From the NCBI GenBank assembly GCA_930989535.1, contig CAKNLK010000002.1:62001-126000 (forward strand): a stretch of DNA of 64,000 nucleotides, read 5' to 3'. This stretch comes from an uncultured Clostridia bacterium (lineage in GTDB: Bacteria; Bacillota; Clostridia; Christensenellales; Borkfalkiaceae). The translations under genes were made by a program, and so were the position numbers. Shown in pieces: positions 1-7,959 of the stretch (positions are counted from its first letter, which is position 1; every line of letters starts with the position of its first letter). A model generated the notes under the pieces. It had not been told where the DNA came from, ran no database searches, and saw only the letters and a program-made list of their open reading frames with translations.

Positions 1-1716
1 CTGCTCGATTTGGCGGACGCGCGCCTGGACGAGGGGGATTGCCTCGCCGCGCTGCGCCTGCTGCACAAATCCATCGAGTTGTACGGCCCGGGCGCGGACG
101 AATACGTTTCCCTCGCCGACGCGTACGACGAAATGGAGATTTTCGAGCTTTCCGCCAACTGCTGGTTTTCCTATCTGGATATCTGCTCCGAAGAGGAGGC
201 GGTGGACGCCTACGAGGGGCTGGCCGCCTGCTTCTACAATATGGGCAACGAGCCAATCGCGATGTATTATTACAACAAGATGATGCGCGATAAATTTGTT
301 TCGCCCGCCAACAATATGGAGATGGGGGAGCTGTTCGAACAGCCGCCCCGCCGCCGCCTCAAAGTCAGCTGGCCTCCCGAGCGCGCCGATTATTCGGACG
401 ATATCGACGAGGGGCTGCGCGCCCTCAAGGCGGGCAAGTACGACGTTGCGCGCGCCTGCTTCGAGCGGGTGCACCCCAAGTCGGAATATTGCGTTTCCGC
501 CCGCAACTATCTGGCGGTATGCAGCCTGCTCGAGGGCAAGCCGGAGCTTGCGGAGCAGGAATGCCTCGCCGTGCTCCGGGAACAGCCGGAAAACGTGCAG
601 GCGCTCTCCACTTATGCCGCCGTGCTCACTGAGCAGGACAGGCGGGACGAGGCGTACCTCGCGGCAGTCAAGCTCTCCTCCCTGGAGACGGACAGCCCCG
701 ACGAGCTGTATAAAATCGCGACCGTCTGCTGCGAGAACGGCCTGTACGAGCAGGCGTACGACAAATTCTGCATCCTGGAAAAATCGGTCAGCTACGACTT
801 GACGCTGCTGTATTTCAAAGGGGTGGCGGCTTTCCGCTGCGGCAAGGTGCGCGAGAGCCTCGCCGCCTTCGGCAAGATATTGGACGTCTACCCCGACGCG
901 GCCGTGGCGCGCTATTACTTCCGCGAGATACGCGACTATGAGGAGAAGGGCGGCACGCCTCCGCAGACGAGCTTTTTCTACCGCGTGCCCGACGGGGAGC
1001 GGGCGCGCCGCACCGAATTTTTGGCGGCGCTCGCGCAGCTGAAGAGCGCGGAGCTGCGCGCCTACTGCGACGAAGCGGACGTCACCGAGCTTCTCGAATG
1101 GGCGTTCGACGAGGGAGACGGCCAGGAAGCGGAGTTGCAGCTTTTGGCGATTGCGGTCGCCGTCGGCGGCGGCGCGGACGATTTTGTCCGCCGTTTTCTG
1201 CTCGATTCCTCCGCCAACGACGCAGTCAAGTTCGAAGCGCTCCGCCGCCTCTGCGAGCGCAACCGGCAGGATGAATTCGGCGTCGTCGTGGGCGATTTGT
1301 ACCGCCGCATGCCCGTCGAAAAACTTGTCACCGGGCGCACCGCCCATTCGAAATTCGTACAGGCATACGCGCTCTGCTTTTCGCGGTTCGCCTCCCTCGG
1401 CGAAGGGAGCGCCGCAGAGTATTGCCTCGCCGCGCAGGAAGTATACGCCGCGCTCGAGCGGGACGGGCAGTTGGCGCTCGCGCACGACGCGGAGAGCCTC
1501 GCCTGCGCCGTCTATCTGACGGCCGTACCCGCCGGCATCAAAAAGACGCGCGCCCTGCTGCAATATCTGGGCGCGGAAGGGGATACGGTCGCGCGCATTT
1601 TGAGCTGCGTGAACGGCGTCTCCGCGCAGGCGGAAGCCGCCGCGGCGGACGCTTCCGCGGGCGGGGCGGCCGGCAAAGAGGAAAAAAACGAGGAGAACAG
1701 CGATGAAACTCATTGA
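1..1716 (+). CDS. Tetratricopeptide-repeat protein, 5' end missing
   Basis: The frame is open from base 1, so the real start lies upstream and only the C-terminal 571 residues are visible. Helical pairs with TPR-like spacing of small and aromatic residues recur around residues 10-100, 135-220 and 230-315; the last 40 residues are low-complexity Ala/Gly/Glu. There is no signal peptide in the visible part and no enzyme motif, so a cytoplasmic protein-binding scaffold is the likeliest role. It overlaps the next gene by 14 bases, which suggests translational coupling. The TPR call is from pattern only; the substrate or partner is unknown. Confidence 0.7.
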   Translation: MLDLADARLDEGDCLAALRLLHKSIELYGPGADEYVSLADAYDEMEIFELSANCWFSYLDICSEEEAVDAYEGLAACFYNMGNEPIAMYYYNKMMRDKFVSPANNMEMGELFEQPPRRRLKVSWPPERADYSDDIDEGLRALKAGKYDVARACFERVHPKSEYCVSARNYLAVCSLLEGKPELAEQECLAVLREQPENVQALSTYAAVLTEQDRRDEAYLAAVKLSSLETDSPDELYKIATVCCENGLYEQAYDKFCILEKSVSYDLTLLYFKGVAAFRCGKVRESLAAFGKILDVYPDAAVARYYFREIRDYEEKGGTPPQTSFFYRVPDGERARRTEFLAALAQLKSAELRAYCDEADVTELLEWAFDEGDGQEAELQLLAIAVAVGGGADDFVRRFLLDSSANDAVKFEALRRLCERNRQDEFGVVVGDLYRRMPVEKLVTGRTAHSKFVQAYALCFSRFASLGEGSAAEYCLAAQEVYAALERDGQLALAHDAESLACAVYLTAVPAGIKKTRALLQYLGAEGDTVARILSCVNGVSAQAEAAAADASAGGAAGKEEKNEENSDETH

Positions 1717-2536
1717 TTTCGACGACAAATTCAACCGGAAAATAGCAAAATATATCGAAAAGCACGCGGGCGAGCGCACCGAGGAGGAGTGGGAAAACTT
1801 CATCGCCGATGCGTACGGCAAATTCGGCGATACGTATCTGGGCGAAATCGGCAAAACGCCGCGGCAGTATTTTGCGGAGATGAGCGACTCCGCGCTCGTG
1901 GAAACGCTCAAGGAATACCTCCTGCAGGATGTGCCCGTGCCCGATATCCTGTGCGAAGAGCTGGAGTCGCGCGGGGTATTCCCCGAGCTTTTGGCTCTCC
2001 TCGACGAGACGGACGAGGAGCTCGTGCACTATGCGCTCAACATCATCGGCTCCGATTCGCGCGCCTTCGGCCGCTACATAGCGATGCTGTCGGAGGACGC
2101 GTACGACGAGCACATCAAGGATTCCCTCGCCGACCTTTTAAAGGCGCGCGCCGACGACGCCGCGGAGGGCGTACTGCCGCTGGTGAACACGGAGAGCGGC
2201 GCGTACGCGCTGGAAATTCTCTCCAAAGTGAAAAGGCGGGACGAGCGGGTGTACAAAGCTCTGCTGGACGCCTTTTTGGGCGCGGACGATGCGGATGCGC
2301 CGCTGTATGCGGGGTACCTTGCCTCCTACGGCGACGAGCGCGCCCTGCCTTCCCTCCTTTCCGCCATCGAGCGGGAGGATATCGGCTACGTGCTCTTCCA
2401 GGAGCTCAAATTCGCCATCGAGGCGCTCGGCGGCGAATACGACAAGGAGCGCGACTTTTCGAACGACCCCGCCTTCAAAAAAATCATGGCGGCGGGCGGC
2501 GGCACGGATATTTTCGGCGCCAAAAAATCTTCCTGA
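1703..2536 (+). CDS. Helical-repeat (HEAT-like) hypothetical protein
   Basis: A 277-residue acidic protein with no signal peptide or membrane segment. Residues 75-240 are a chain of short amphipathic helices with Leu/Ala periodicity (ELLALLDETDEELVHYAL, then similar units), as in HEAT or PBS-lyase-like repeat proteins. The start is an ATG inside the end of the upstream TPR gene with a GGAG-type site before it, and a GC-rich hairpin follows the stop. The pair probably works together as a protein-binding complex. No precise family is recognised; a DUF1186-like relationship is possible but not demonstrated. Confidence 0.6.
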   Translation: MKLIDFDDKFNRKIAKYIEKHAGERTEEEWENFIADAYGKFGDTYLGEIGKTPRQYFAEMSDSALVETLKEYLLQDVPVPDILCEELESRGVFPELLALLDETDEELVHYALNIIGSDSRAFGRYIAMLSEDAYDEHIKDSLADLLKARADDAAEGVLPLVNTESGAYALEILSKVKRRDERVYKALLDAFLGADDADAPLYAGYLASYGDERALPSLLSAIEREDIGYVLFQELKFAIEALGGEYDKERDFSNDPAFKKIMAAGGGTDIFGAKKSS

Positions 2537-2550
2537 ATGTTCGCCAGACT

Positions 2551-2572
2551 GCGCCCGCAAACGTGCGGGCGC
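2551..2572 (+). terminator. Hairpin after the TPR/HEAT gene pair
   Basis: A perfect 9-bp stem (GCGCCCGCA with TGCGGGCGC) and a 4-base loop lies 14 bases after the stop codon. The following tract, TTCGGCTTTC, is only weakly T-rich, so termination may be leaky. Confidence 0.55.
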
Positions 2573-2661
2573 TTCGGCTTTCGGGGGCGCCTGCAATCGG
2601 GCGCGGTTTGTTTTGCGGCAAAGTTTAACGCGCTTATTCTTTGCCTGCCACATTTTTGCGG

Positions 2662-2667
2662 TACAAT
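2662..2667 (+). promoter_or_regulatory. -10 box abutting the DUF3810 start codon
   Basis: TACAAT ends six bases before the ATG at 2674. The expected transcription start is at or within a base of the start codon, leaving little or no 5' leader. A convincing -35 is not visible; TTGCCT at 2641-2646 has a 15-base spacer. Confidence 0.5.
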
Positions 2668-2673
2668 AGGGGT

Positions 2674-3756
2674 ATGCTGAACGAAAAGAAGGGGCGCTTC
2701 ACGCCCGCGCAGAAAATTATCATAGCCGCGTTCGCCGCCTGCTTCGCGTGGCTGCTCGCGCAGATTCCCGTCCTCGCCGAATACCTCTTCGCGCGGGGCG
2801 TTACGCGCTGGCTCGCGGGGCTGCTCTCCCTTGTTTCGGGCATTTTCCCGTTTTCCTTGTACGAAATCGTCGCGGTGCTCCTCATCCTGGGCGCCGTCGC
2901 CTTGGTCGTCTATATCTGTACGCACCTTTCCCGCGCGCGCAGAAAATCTCTGTTGCCTGTCCTGCGCCGCCTCGCCGCGGCGCTCGTTGCGGTACTGCTC
3001 GCGTTTTGCCTGCTGTACGCGCCGCTGTATAACCGGGAGGGCATCTCCTCCGCGCTCGGCCTGCCCGAAGTGCAGGTTACGGCGGAGAATGCCTACGCCG
3101 CCGCGGAGTACTATGTGGAGCGGCTCAACGCCCTCGCCGACGATTTTGAGCGGGACGGGGAGGGAAATATCCTGCCGCCGCACTCCTTTGCGGAAACGGC
3201 GGAGCTTTTAAACGCGCGGTACGATTCCCTGCAAACCGACTGCTTTTCGCCGTATGCGGTGCGGCCGAAGGCGGTCGCGCTGTCCGTGCCGATGAGCTAT
3301 CTGGGCATCACGGGCATCTATTTTCCCTTTACGGGGGAGGCGAATGTCAACGTGAATATTCCCGCCTACGAACTGCCCGTCACGATGGCGCACGAAATGG
3401 CGCATGCGAAGGGCGTCGGGCGGGAGAACGAGGCGAACGTCGCCGCCTATGTGCTGTGCATCACGGCGGAGGACGAATATTTGCAGTACAGCGGGCTGAT
3501 GAACGCCGCGGCTGTAATGCTCAATTCCCTGCCCGAGGAGGAGTACGCGGAACTGCGCGCACGCCTTTCGCCCGAAATTCTGCGCGAGTATTCCAACACG
3601 AGCGCGCACTACGCGCAGTACGACGGCTGGCTGGACAGTCTGTCCGCCTTCTTCAACGATTTGTTTCTGAAGTCGAACGGCGTTCCGGGCGGCACGCGCA
3701 GCTACGGGCAGACGGCGCAGAGCCTCGTCGCCCTGTACGAAAAATTGAACGGTTAA
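2674..3756 (+). CDS. DUF3810 family membrane protein with HExxH motif
   Basis: A 360-residue protein with three hydrophobic N-terminal segments (about residues 17-37, 47-80 and 95-112) followed by an extracytoplasmic domain. That domain carries VTMAHEMAHAKGVGRENEAN (HExxH plus a downstream Glu-rich helix), the layout of a zinc metallopeptidase; DUF3810 proteins share this. The chosen ATG follows AGGGG. A TTG-started version 11 codons longer would run through the -10 box and is rejected. The -10 TACAAT at 2662-2667 sits so close that the transcript may begin at the ATG. The substrate is unknown. Confidence 0.8.
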   Translation: MLNEKKGRFTPAQKIIIAAFAACFAWLLAQIPVLAEYLFARGVTRWLAGLLSLVSGIFPFSLYEIVAVLLILGAVALVVYICTHLSRARRKSLLPVLRRLAAALVAVLLAFCLLYAPLYNREGISSALGLPEVQVTAENAYAAAEYYVERLNALADDFERDGEGNILPPHSFAETAELLNARYDSLQTDCFSPYAVRPKAVALSVPMSYLGITGIYFPFTGEANVNVNIPAYELPVTMAHEMAHAKGVGRENEANVAAYVLCITAEDEYLQYSGLMNAAAVMLNSLPEEEYAELRARLSPEILREYSNTSAHYAQYDGWLDSLSAFFNDLFLKSNGVPGGTRSYGQTAQSLVALYEKLNG

Positions 3757-3789
3757 CGCCCGGGCAGCTCTGTGCTGCGGCTCCGGGCG
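3757..3789. terminator. Hairpin between convergent genes
   Basis: Outer arms CGCCCGG and CCGGGCG enclose an inner GCAGC/GCTGC stem. It directly follows the DUF3810 stop and could terminate that gene or the facing amidase-domain gene. There is no T-run on either strand. Confidence 0.4.
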
Positions 3790-3873
3790 CGGGCGCAATG
3801 GTGCGGCGCCTCTGCCGCGCGATTGGAGCCGGGCGCGGCGACCGCCGACGGGGCGGTTTGATGTCCGTCGCTT

Positions 3874-4359
3874 TCAGTCCGCCCGCGCGCCGAGGATGTG
3901 CAGTGCGCGCATCTGTTCGAACGAATAGCTTGCAAGGGGACGGGCGTACGCGTCGAAGGAATGCGTCGCCGTGAGCGGCATGCTTCCCGAAAACCCGACG
4001 ACGAGCAGCGAGTGGTAAAAATCCCCGCCGTTTCTGCCGAGCTGGATTACGTCGCCGGCGCGCATCTCGCCGAGTGGCGCTTCCTTCGCGTAGGGGCCGG
4101 CTCCCTCGTTTGCAACAAGAAAATTATACAAAAATTCCACGCCCGTCCAGGAAGCCGTGCGGTCGCTTGCCGAACGGTAGTACCAGCCGAAAACGGGCGC
4201 AAAGTTCATAACGCCGCACCCCGCGAACAGGCACTGCGAAACAAAGTTGGTGCAGTCGCCGCCCAGCCGCTCGAAGTCGTAATAGGCGGGGTTGCGCCCG
4301 AATGCCCATCGCCGCGCGTAAAGCGCGGCTTTTATGCGGTTATAGCCGATTTCTTTCAT
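3874..4359 (-). CDS. Amidase-domain (Amidase_6-like) protein
   Basis: A 161-residue protein without signal peptide. The N-terminal part has GGDCTNFVSQCLFAGCG, the Cys-nucleophile signature of the putative amidase domain (PF12671) found in sporulation and cell-wall proteins; the partner His is probably the one in YHSLLVVG or ATHSFD near the C terminus. It is about the size of the isolated domain, so there is no extra targeting module. The catalytic assignment follows the family; the substrate is likely a peptide or amide in the cell envelope, which is inference. It converges on the DUF3810 gene. Confidence 0.75.
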   Translation of the reverse strand: MKEIGYNRIKAALYARRWAFGRNPAYYDFERLGGDCTNFVSQCLFAGCGVMNFAPVFGWYYRSASDRTASWTGVEFLYNFLVANEGAGPYAKEAPLGEMRAGDVIQLGRNGGDFYHSLLVVGFSGSMPLTATHSFDAYARPLASYSFEQMRALHILGARAD

Positions 4360-4460
4360 GCTTTATAATATTCGCCGGCGGCGCTTTTGTTGCGAAAGGG
4401 AGTTGTTGGAATTTTTGTTAAAAATATTTTACAATTTTGTTGCATTTTGTCTTTTCTTCG

Positions 4461-4489
4461 TTGACAGATTATTGCATTTGTGCTATTAT
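4461..4489 (+). promoter_or_regulatory. Sigma-A promoter of the small XRE regulator
   Basis: TTGACA at 4461-4466, a 17-base spacer, then TATTAT at 4484-4489. The predicted leader is about 12 bases and contains the ribosome binding site GAGGTG. Confidence 0.8.
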
Positions 4490-4507
4490 AGAACCCGAGG
4501 TGCAAAA

Positions 4508-4726
4508 ATGTTGCAAGAATTTATCGCGGAAGAATTTACCAAGGCGAGAAAGGCAATGGGCATATCGCAGCGGGAGCTTGCACAGCGTTGCGGGCTGCCG
4601 CAATCGACCGTCGGAAGGATTGAGGCGGGGCTGGTCGTGCCCAATCTTTTGACGCTGGCGAAAATAGCGGAGGTGTTGCAGCTGGAAATTTCGGTTCGGC
4701 CGAAGGAACGGCGCGGCACGGTATGA
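4508..4726 (+). CDS. Small XRE-family helix-turn-helix regulator
   Basis: A 72-residue protein that is essentially one HTH_3 domain: RKAMGISQRELAQRCGLPQS is helix 2-turn-helix 3 and the IEAGLVVPNLLTLAKIAEVL segment is the typical closing helices. The ATG at 4508 is preceded by GAGGTG; longer in-frame extensions would pass through the promoter and are rejected. With no effector domain it is probably a dimeric DNA-binding repressor. The perfect palindrome CCGCCGTACGGCGG (4789-4802) downstream is one candidate site, which is speculation. Confidence 0.8.
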   Translation: MLQEFIAEEFTKARKAMGISQRELAQRCGLPQSTVGRIEAGLVVPNLLTLAKIAEVLQLEISVRPKERRGTV

Positions 4727-4788
4727 GCGGGCGGGGTATTGAAAGGCGAAACGCCCGGAAATTTCGCTATACCCGTTGATCGGACGAA

Positions 4789-4802
4789 CCGCCGTACGGC
4801 GG
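4789..4802. repeat. 14-bp perfect palindrome before the glycosyltransferase gene
   Basis: CCGCCGTACGGCGG lies 17 bases upstream of the glycosyltransferase start and just after the small regulator gene. It may be an operator or part of a leader hairpin; no other repeat copy is seen nearby. Confidence 0.4.
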
Positions 4803-4818
4803 AGCGAGAGAGTGGTTC

Positions 4819-6177
4819 ATGGATATATTAAAATTGCTTTTAAAATTAGTAAAGGAATATTGGTTTTTCGGCGGACTGCCGGCCGCGTCGGAAATATATC
4901 TGCGCGCATTGGTTGCCTTCAACGTGCTGTTCGGGCTGATTATGCTGCTGCTGTATTTTCACCAGGCGTTTTACACGTTTTTCGCCCTGTTCACGAGGGC
5001 GAAGGTATGGCCGGAAGCGAAAGAGCGCCATAAATACGCTTATCTCATCTGCGCGCATGACGAGGAAAAGGTGATCGGGAATTTGATCGACAGCATCTAT
5101 GCCCAGAATTATCCGCGGGAACTCATGAAGGTGTTCGTCTGTGCAGACAACTGCGAGGACGATACCGCCCGCATCGCGCGGGAACGGGGCGCGGTAGTGT
5201 TTGAGCGTTTTTCCAACGAGCGGGGCAAGAGCTACGCGCTGGATTATATGATTCAGCGAATTCTGTCGGAATATGCGGGAGAAAATTTCGATGCCGCTTT
5301 CATATTCGACGCGGACAACCTCGTTTCGGCGGATTATACGGAAGAGATGAATAAACTCTTCGACGCCGGGTATAAAGTGGCGACATCCTTCCGCGCTTCA
5401 AAGAATGTGGGGCAGAATTGGGTTACGGTCGGCTCGTCTTATATGTTTTACCGGGAATGCGCCCTTGTGCATCATACGCGTTCCAAATTGAATATGGGTA
5501 CATATGTTTCGGGCACGGGCTATTATATAGCAATGGATATCCTCGCAGATATGGGAGGCTGGAAATACCGCACGCTTACGGAGGACATCGAGTTTTCGCT
5601 CGACTGCGCCCTCAAAAAAATTAAAATCGGGTACAACGAGAACGCGGTGTTTTACGACGAACAGCCGCAGCGCCTGCGCGATTCCTGCCGGCAGCGTATG
5701 CGGTGGGGGCGCGGTTCGCAGGAATGCTTTAATAAATTTTACCTCAAGGAAATCAAAAGCACGGTGAAGTCCGGCCTGGGGCCCATTCGCTTCGAAATGT
5801 TTGTGCACGTTTGCCCGATTTCCGTTATCGGCATGGTGTGGTCGGTTCTATATCAAATCCTGCTTGTTTGCCTGGTGTTCGGAGGCAAGCCGGACGTTGC
5901 CCTGCAAAGCTGGTACTTGGGTACGGCGCTCCCGTCTTTTGCTCTTTCCGTCGTCGGGCTGTATGCGTCGCTCGTGTTGTGCGCATGGATATTTGTATTT
6001 AAAGCGCGCAAAAAAATCGATCTGCCGGCTTACAAAAAGTTCCTGCACTGTTTTACGTTTCCTATCATCTTTTTGCTCGGTATTCCGCTTTGGGCGGTGG
6101 CCATTTTCAAAAAAGTGCGCTGGACGAAGATTCCGCACACGGTCAGCAAGAGCATCGAAGATTTCGGCTCCAAATAA
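4819..6177 (+). CDS. Membrane glycosyltransferase, family 2 (BcsA/HAS-like)
   Basis: A 452-residue processive-type GT2. An N-terminal membrane helix (about 30-58) is followed by a GT-A domain with CADNCEDD at 108-115, the DAD metal site at 164-166, TED at 254-256 (catalytic base) and QRMRW at 292-296 (the QxxRW motif). Three or more helices follow (about 315-345, 355-400 and 405-435). The D, D, D, QxxRW set marks enzymes that polymerise sugars from UDP-sugars at the inner face of the membrane while exporting the chain. No partner exporter or regulator lies beside it. The polymer cannot be told from sequence. Confidence 0.85.
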   Translation: MDILKLLLKLVKEYWFFGGLPAASEIYLRALVAFNVLFGLIMLLLYFHQAFYTFFALFTRAKVWPEAKERHKYAYLICAHDEEKVIGNLIDSIYAQNYPRELMKVFVCADNCEDDTARIARERGAVVFERFSNERGKSYALDYMIQRILSEYAGENFDAAFIFDADNLVSADYTEEMNKLFDAGYKVATSFRASKNVGQNWVTVGSSYMFYRECALVHHTRSKLNMGTYVSGTGYYIAMDILADMGGWKYRTLTEDIEFSLDCALKKIKIGYNENAVFYDEQPQRLRDSCRQRMRWGRGSQECFNKFYLKEIKSTVKSGLGPIRFEMFVHVCPISVIGMVWSVLYQILLVCLVFGGKPDVALQSWYLGTALPSFALSVVGLYASLVLCAWIFVFKARKKIDLPAYKKFLHCFTFPIIFLLGIPLWAVAIFKKVRWTKIPHTVSKSIEDFGSK

Positions 6178-6205
6178 GCCGCTCTGCAGCGGAGATAACG
6201 GCTGA

Positions 6206-6233
6206 GGGCCGCCCGATAAACGGGCGGCCCTTT
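6206..6233 (+). terminator. Terminator of the glycosyltransferase gene
   Basis: A perfect 10-bp stem (GGGCCGCCCG with CGGGCGGCCC) around the loop ATAAA, followed by TTTC. Confidence 0.7.
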
Positions 6234-6240
6234 CGCGCAC

Positions 6241-6275
6241 AAAAAGCGCGGGCGCCGCAAAACTGCGGCGCCCGC
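6241..6275 (-). terminator. Terminator of the PurF-like gene
   Basis: A 12-bp perfect stem (6248-6259 with 6264-6275). On the minus strand it is followed by GC and five T residues. It lies just after the stop of the gene that ends at 6287. Confidence 0.75.
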
Positions 6276-6286
6276 ACGTATAAAAT

Positions 6287-7684
6287 TTATTTTTTTCCGT
6301 TCCAGCAATAGGTGCAGAATTTGCAGGCGGGCATGCCCGTCGATTCGAGCATGTCGTCCAGGCGGTGGTATTTGAGGGTGGTAAAGCCGATATCCTTGCG
6401 GATTGCCTCGACCATCGCCGCATACTGCGGAGAGTCGGGGTCGGTATAGGGCGCGATGTCCGCGTTCTCTCCCTCCAGCTCGGCTATCTTTCTGCGCGCA
6501 ATCAATTCCATTTCGGAGGTGGAGCGGGAGAAATTCAAATAGGGGCAGCCGTAGAGCAAGGGCGGGCAGGCGAGGCGGATATGCAGCTCTTTCGCGCCGC
6601 TGTTGTAGAGGAAATCCGCCGTGCCGCGCAGCTGCGTGCCGCGCACGAGCGAATCGTCGATGAGCACCAGCTTTTTCCCGCGGATGAGCGAATCGATGGG
6701 TACCAGTTTCATGTGCGCGATGAGGTCGCGCCGCGTCTGGTTGGCGGGCATAAAGGAGCGCGGCCAGGTGTGCGTATATTTAACGAAGGGGCGCACCAGA
6801 GGGATTTTCGAGCAGTTCGCGTATCCTACGGCGTGCGCCGTGCCCGAATCGGGCAGGCCCGCGACGCCGTCGGCGTCCACGTTATCCCTGCGGGCGAGCG
6901 CCGCGCCGCAGTTGTAGCGCATCTGCTCGACGTTCAGCCCCTCGTAGCTCGAGGCGGTAAAGCCGTAGTACACCCACAGGAAGGTGCATATCTTCATCTC
7001 CTCGCGCGCGGGGGATACGATTTCCGCGCCTTCGGGCGTTATAAAGTCGATTTCGCCCGGCCCCAGTTCGCGCACCGCTTTATAGCCGAGGTTGAGATAG
7101 GCGAAAGATTCAAAGGTTACGCAGTAGGAATCCTTCTTTTTCCCGATGGAGACGGGCGTGCGCCCGAATTTATCGCGCGCGGCGTAGATGCCTTCGGGCG
7201 TCAGCACGAGGATAGACATCGAGCCGTCAATCGCGTCCTGCGCGATGCGGATGCCCTCGGGGATGGTCGAGCCGCGGTTGATGAGCGCGGCGGTGAGTTC
7301 GGTCGCGTTGATGCTTCCGCCGCTCATCTCCAAAAAGTGCGTCTTTCCGCTCGCGAACGATGTCTTGACGAGTTCGTCGATGTTGTTGATTCGCCCGACC
7401 GTCGCGATGGCGAAGTTGCCCAGGTGCGAGCGCACGAGCAGGGGCTGGGGTTCGTTGTCGGAAATGCAGCCGATGCCGAGCTTTCCCTTCATCTCCGCAA
7501 AATCGCGCTCGAATTTGGTGCGGAAAGGGGAGTTTTCGATATTGTGAATGGCGCGGTTGAACCCGCCGTCGCCGTACACCGCCATGCCGCCCCTCCTGGT
7601 GCCGAGGTGCGAATGGTAATCCGTTCCGAAAAACAAATCGAATACGCAGTCCTTTTTGGACGCCACGCCGAAAAATCCGCTCAA
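6287..7684 (-). CDS. PurF-like phosphoribosyltransferase lacking the glutaminase cysteine
   Basis: A 465-residue homologue of amidophosphoribosyltransferase, which makes 5-phosphoribosylamine from PRPP and glutamine. The phosphoribosyltransferase half is intact: the PRPP loop LVLIDDSLVRGT at about 339-350, LPDSGTAHAVGYA at about 277, and the QTRRDL segment. The N-terminal glutaminase half is degenerate: the protein starts SGFFGVAS where PurF has a Cys nucleophile, the Arg-Tyr-Ser-Thr glutamine site reads CISD (73-76), and the HNGN loop reads TVGRINN. The TTG start at 7684 has GGAGGC six bases upstream. The tail is Cys-rich (CKFCTYC). It stands alone with no pur neighbours. Similar paralogues occur in gut Clostridia, so this is probably a conserved variant, ammonia-using or regulatory. 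Confidence 0.8.
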   Translation of the reverse strand: MSGFFGVASKKDCVFDLFFGTDYHSHLGTRRGGMAVYGDGGFNRAIHNIENSPFRTKFERDFAEMKGKLGIGCISDNEPQPLLVRSHLGNFAIATVGRINNIDELVKTSFASGKTHFLEMSGGSINATELTAALINRGSTIPEGIRIAQDAIDGSMSILVLTPEGIYAARDKFGRTPVSIGKKKDSYCVTFESFAYLNLGYKAVRELGPGEIDFITPEGAEIVSPAREEMKICTFLWVYYGFTASSYEGLNVEQMRYNCGAALARRDNVDADGVAGLPDSGTAHAVGYANCSKIPLVRPFVKYTHTWPRSFMPANQTRRDLIAHMKLVPIDSLIRGKKLVLIDDSLVRGTQLRGTADFLYNSGAKELHIRLACPPLLYGCPYLNFSRSTSEMELIARRKIAELEGENADIAPYTDPDSPQYAAMVEAIRKDIGFTTLKYHRLDDMLESTGMPACKFCTYCWNGKK

Positions 7685-7718
7685 AGTTTTGCCTCCGTAT
7701 ATGAAAAAATACCTTCCT

Positions 7719-7747
7719 ATTATAGCACAAAACGGCCGCGGTGTCAC
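7719..7747 (-). promoter_or_regulatory. Sigma-A promoter of the PurF-like gene
   Basis: On the minus strand GTGACA (7747-7742), a 17-base spacer and TATAAT (7724-7719). The leader to the TTG start is about 28 bases. Confidence 0.75.
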
Positions 7748-7816
7748 CCGTCCGCGGGCGGTACGCAAAAAAATTTTTTTGAAAGGCCGTCCGCGGAATC
7801 AGGTGCCGCGATTGTG

Positions 7817-7845
7817 TTGCAATTGCCGGGAAAATGTGATAAAAT
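7817..7845 (+). promoter_or_regulatory. Promoter of the first DAHP synthase gene
   Basis: TTGCAA, a 17-base spacer, then TAAAAT at 7840-7845. It drives a leader of about 108 bases. Confidence 0.6.
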
Positions 7846-7851
7846 AAAAAG

Positions 7852-7959
7852 ATATAAAACAGTCCGCGCAGAGAAGCGCGGAACTTTGCCCTTTTTGCAA
7901 AATCAGGCGGGCGCGGCCGAAAAGCGGCGCTTTTTCCCGTCCTTTCAGGAGGCATTCGC
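7852..7959 (+). promoter_or_regulatory. Structured leader, possible attenuator, of DAHP synthase
   Basis: Hairpin 1 is TCCGCGC (7863-7869) with GCGCGGA (7876-7882). Hairpin 2 is GCGC...GCGC (7911-7930, one G-G mismatch inside) followed by five T residues. The 5' arm of hairpin 1 could instead pair with the 5' arm of hairpin 2 (CCGCGC with GCGCGG), which would break the terminator. No T-box sequence, ATG-started leader peptide or known riboswitch is visible. Confidence 0.45.
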
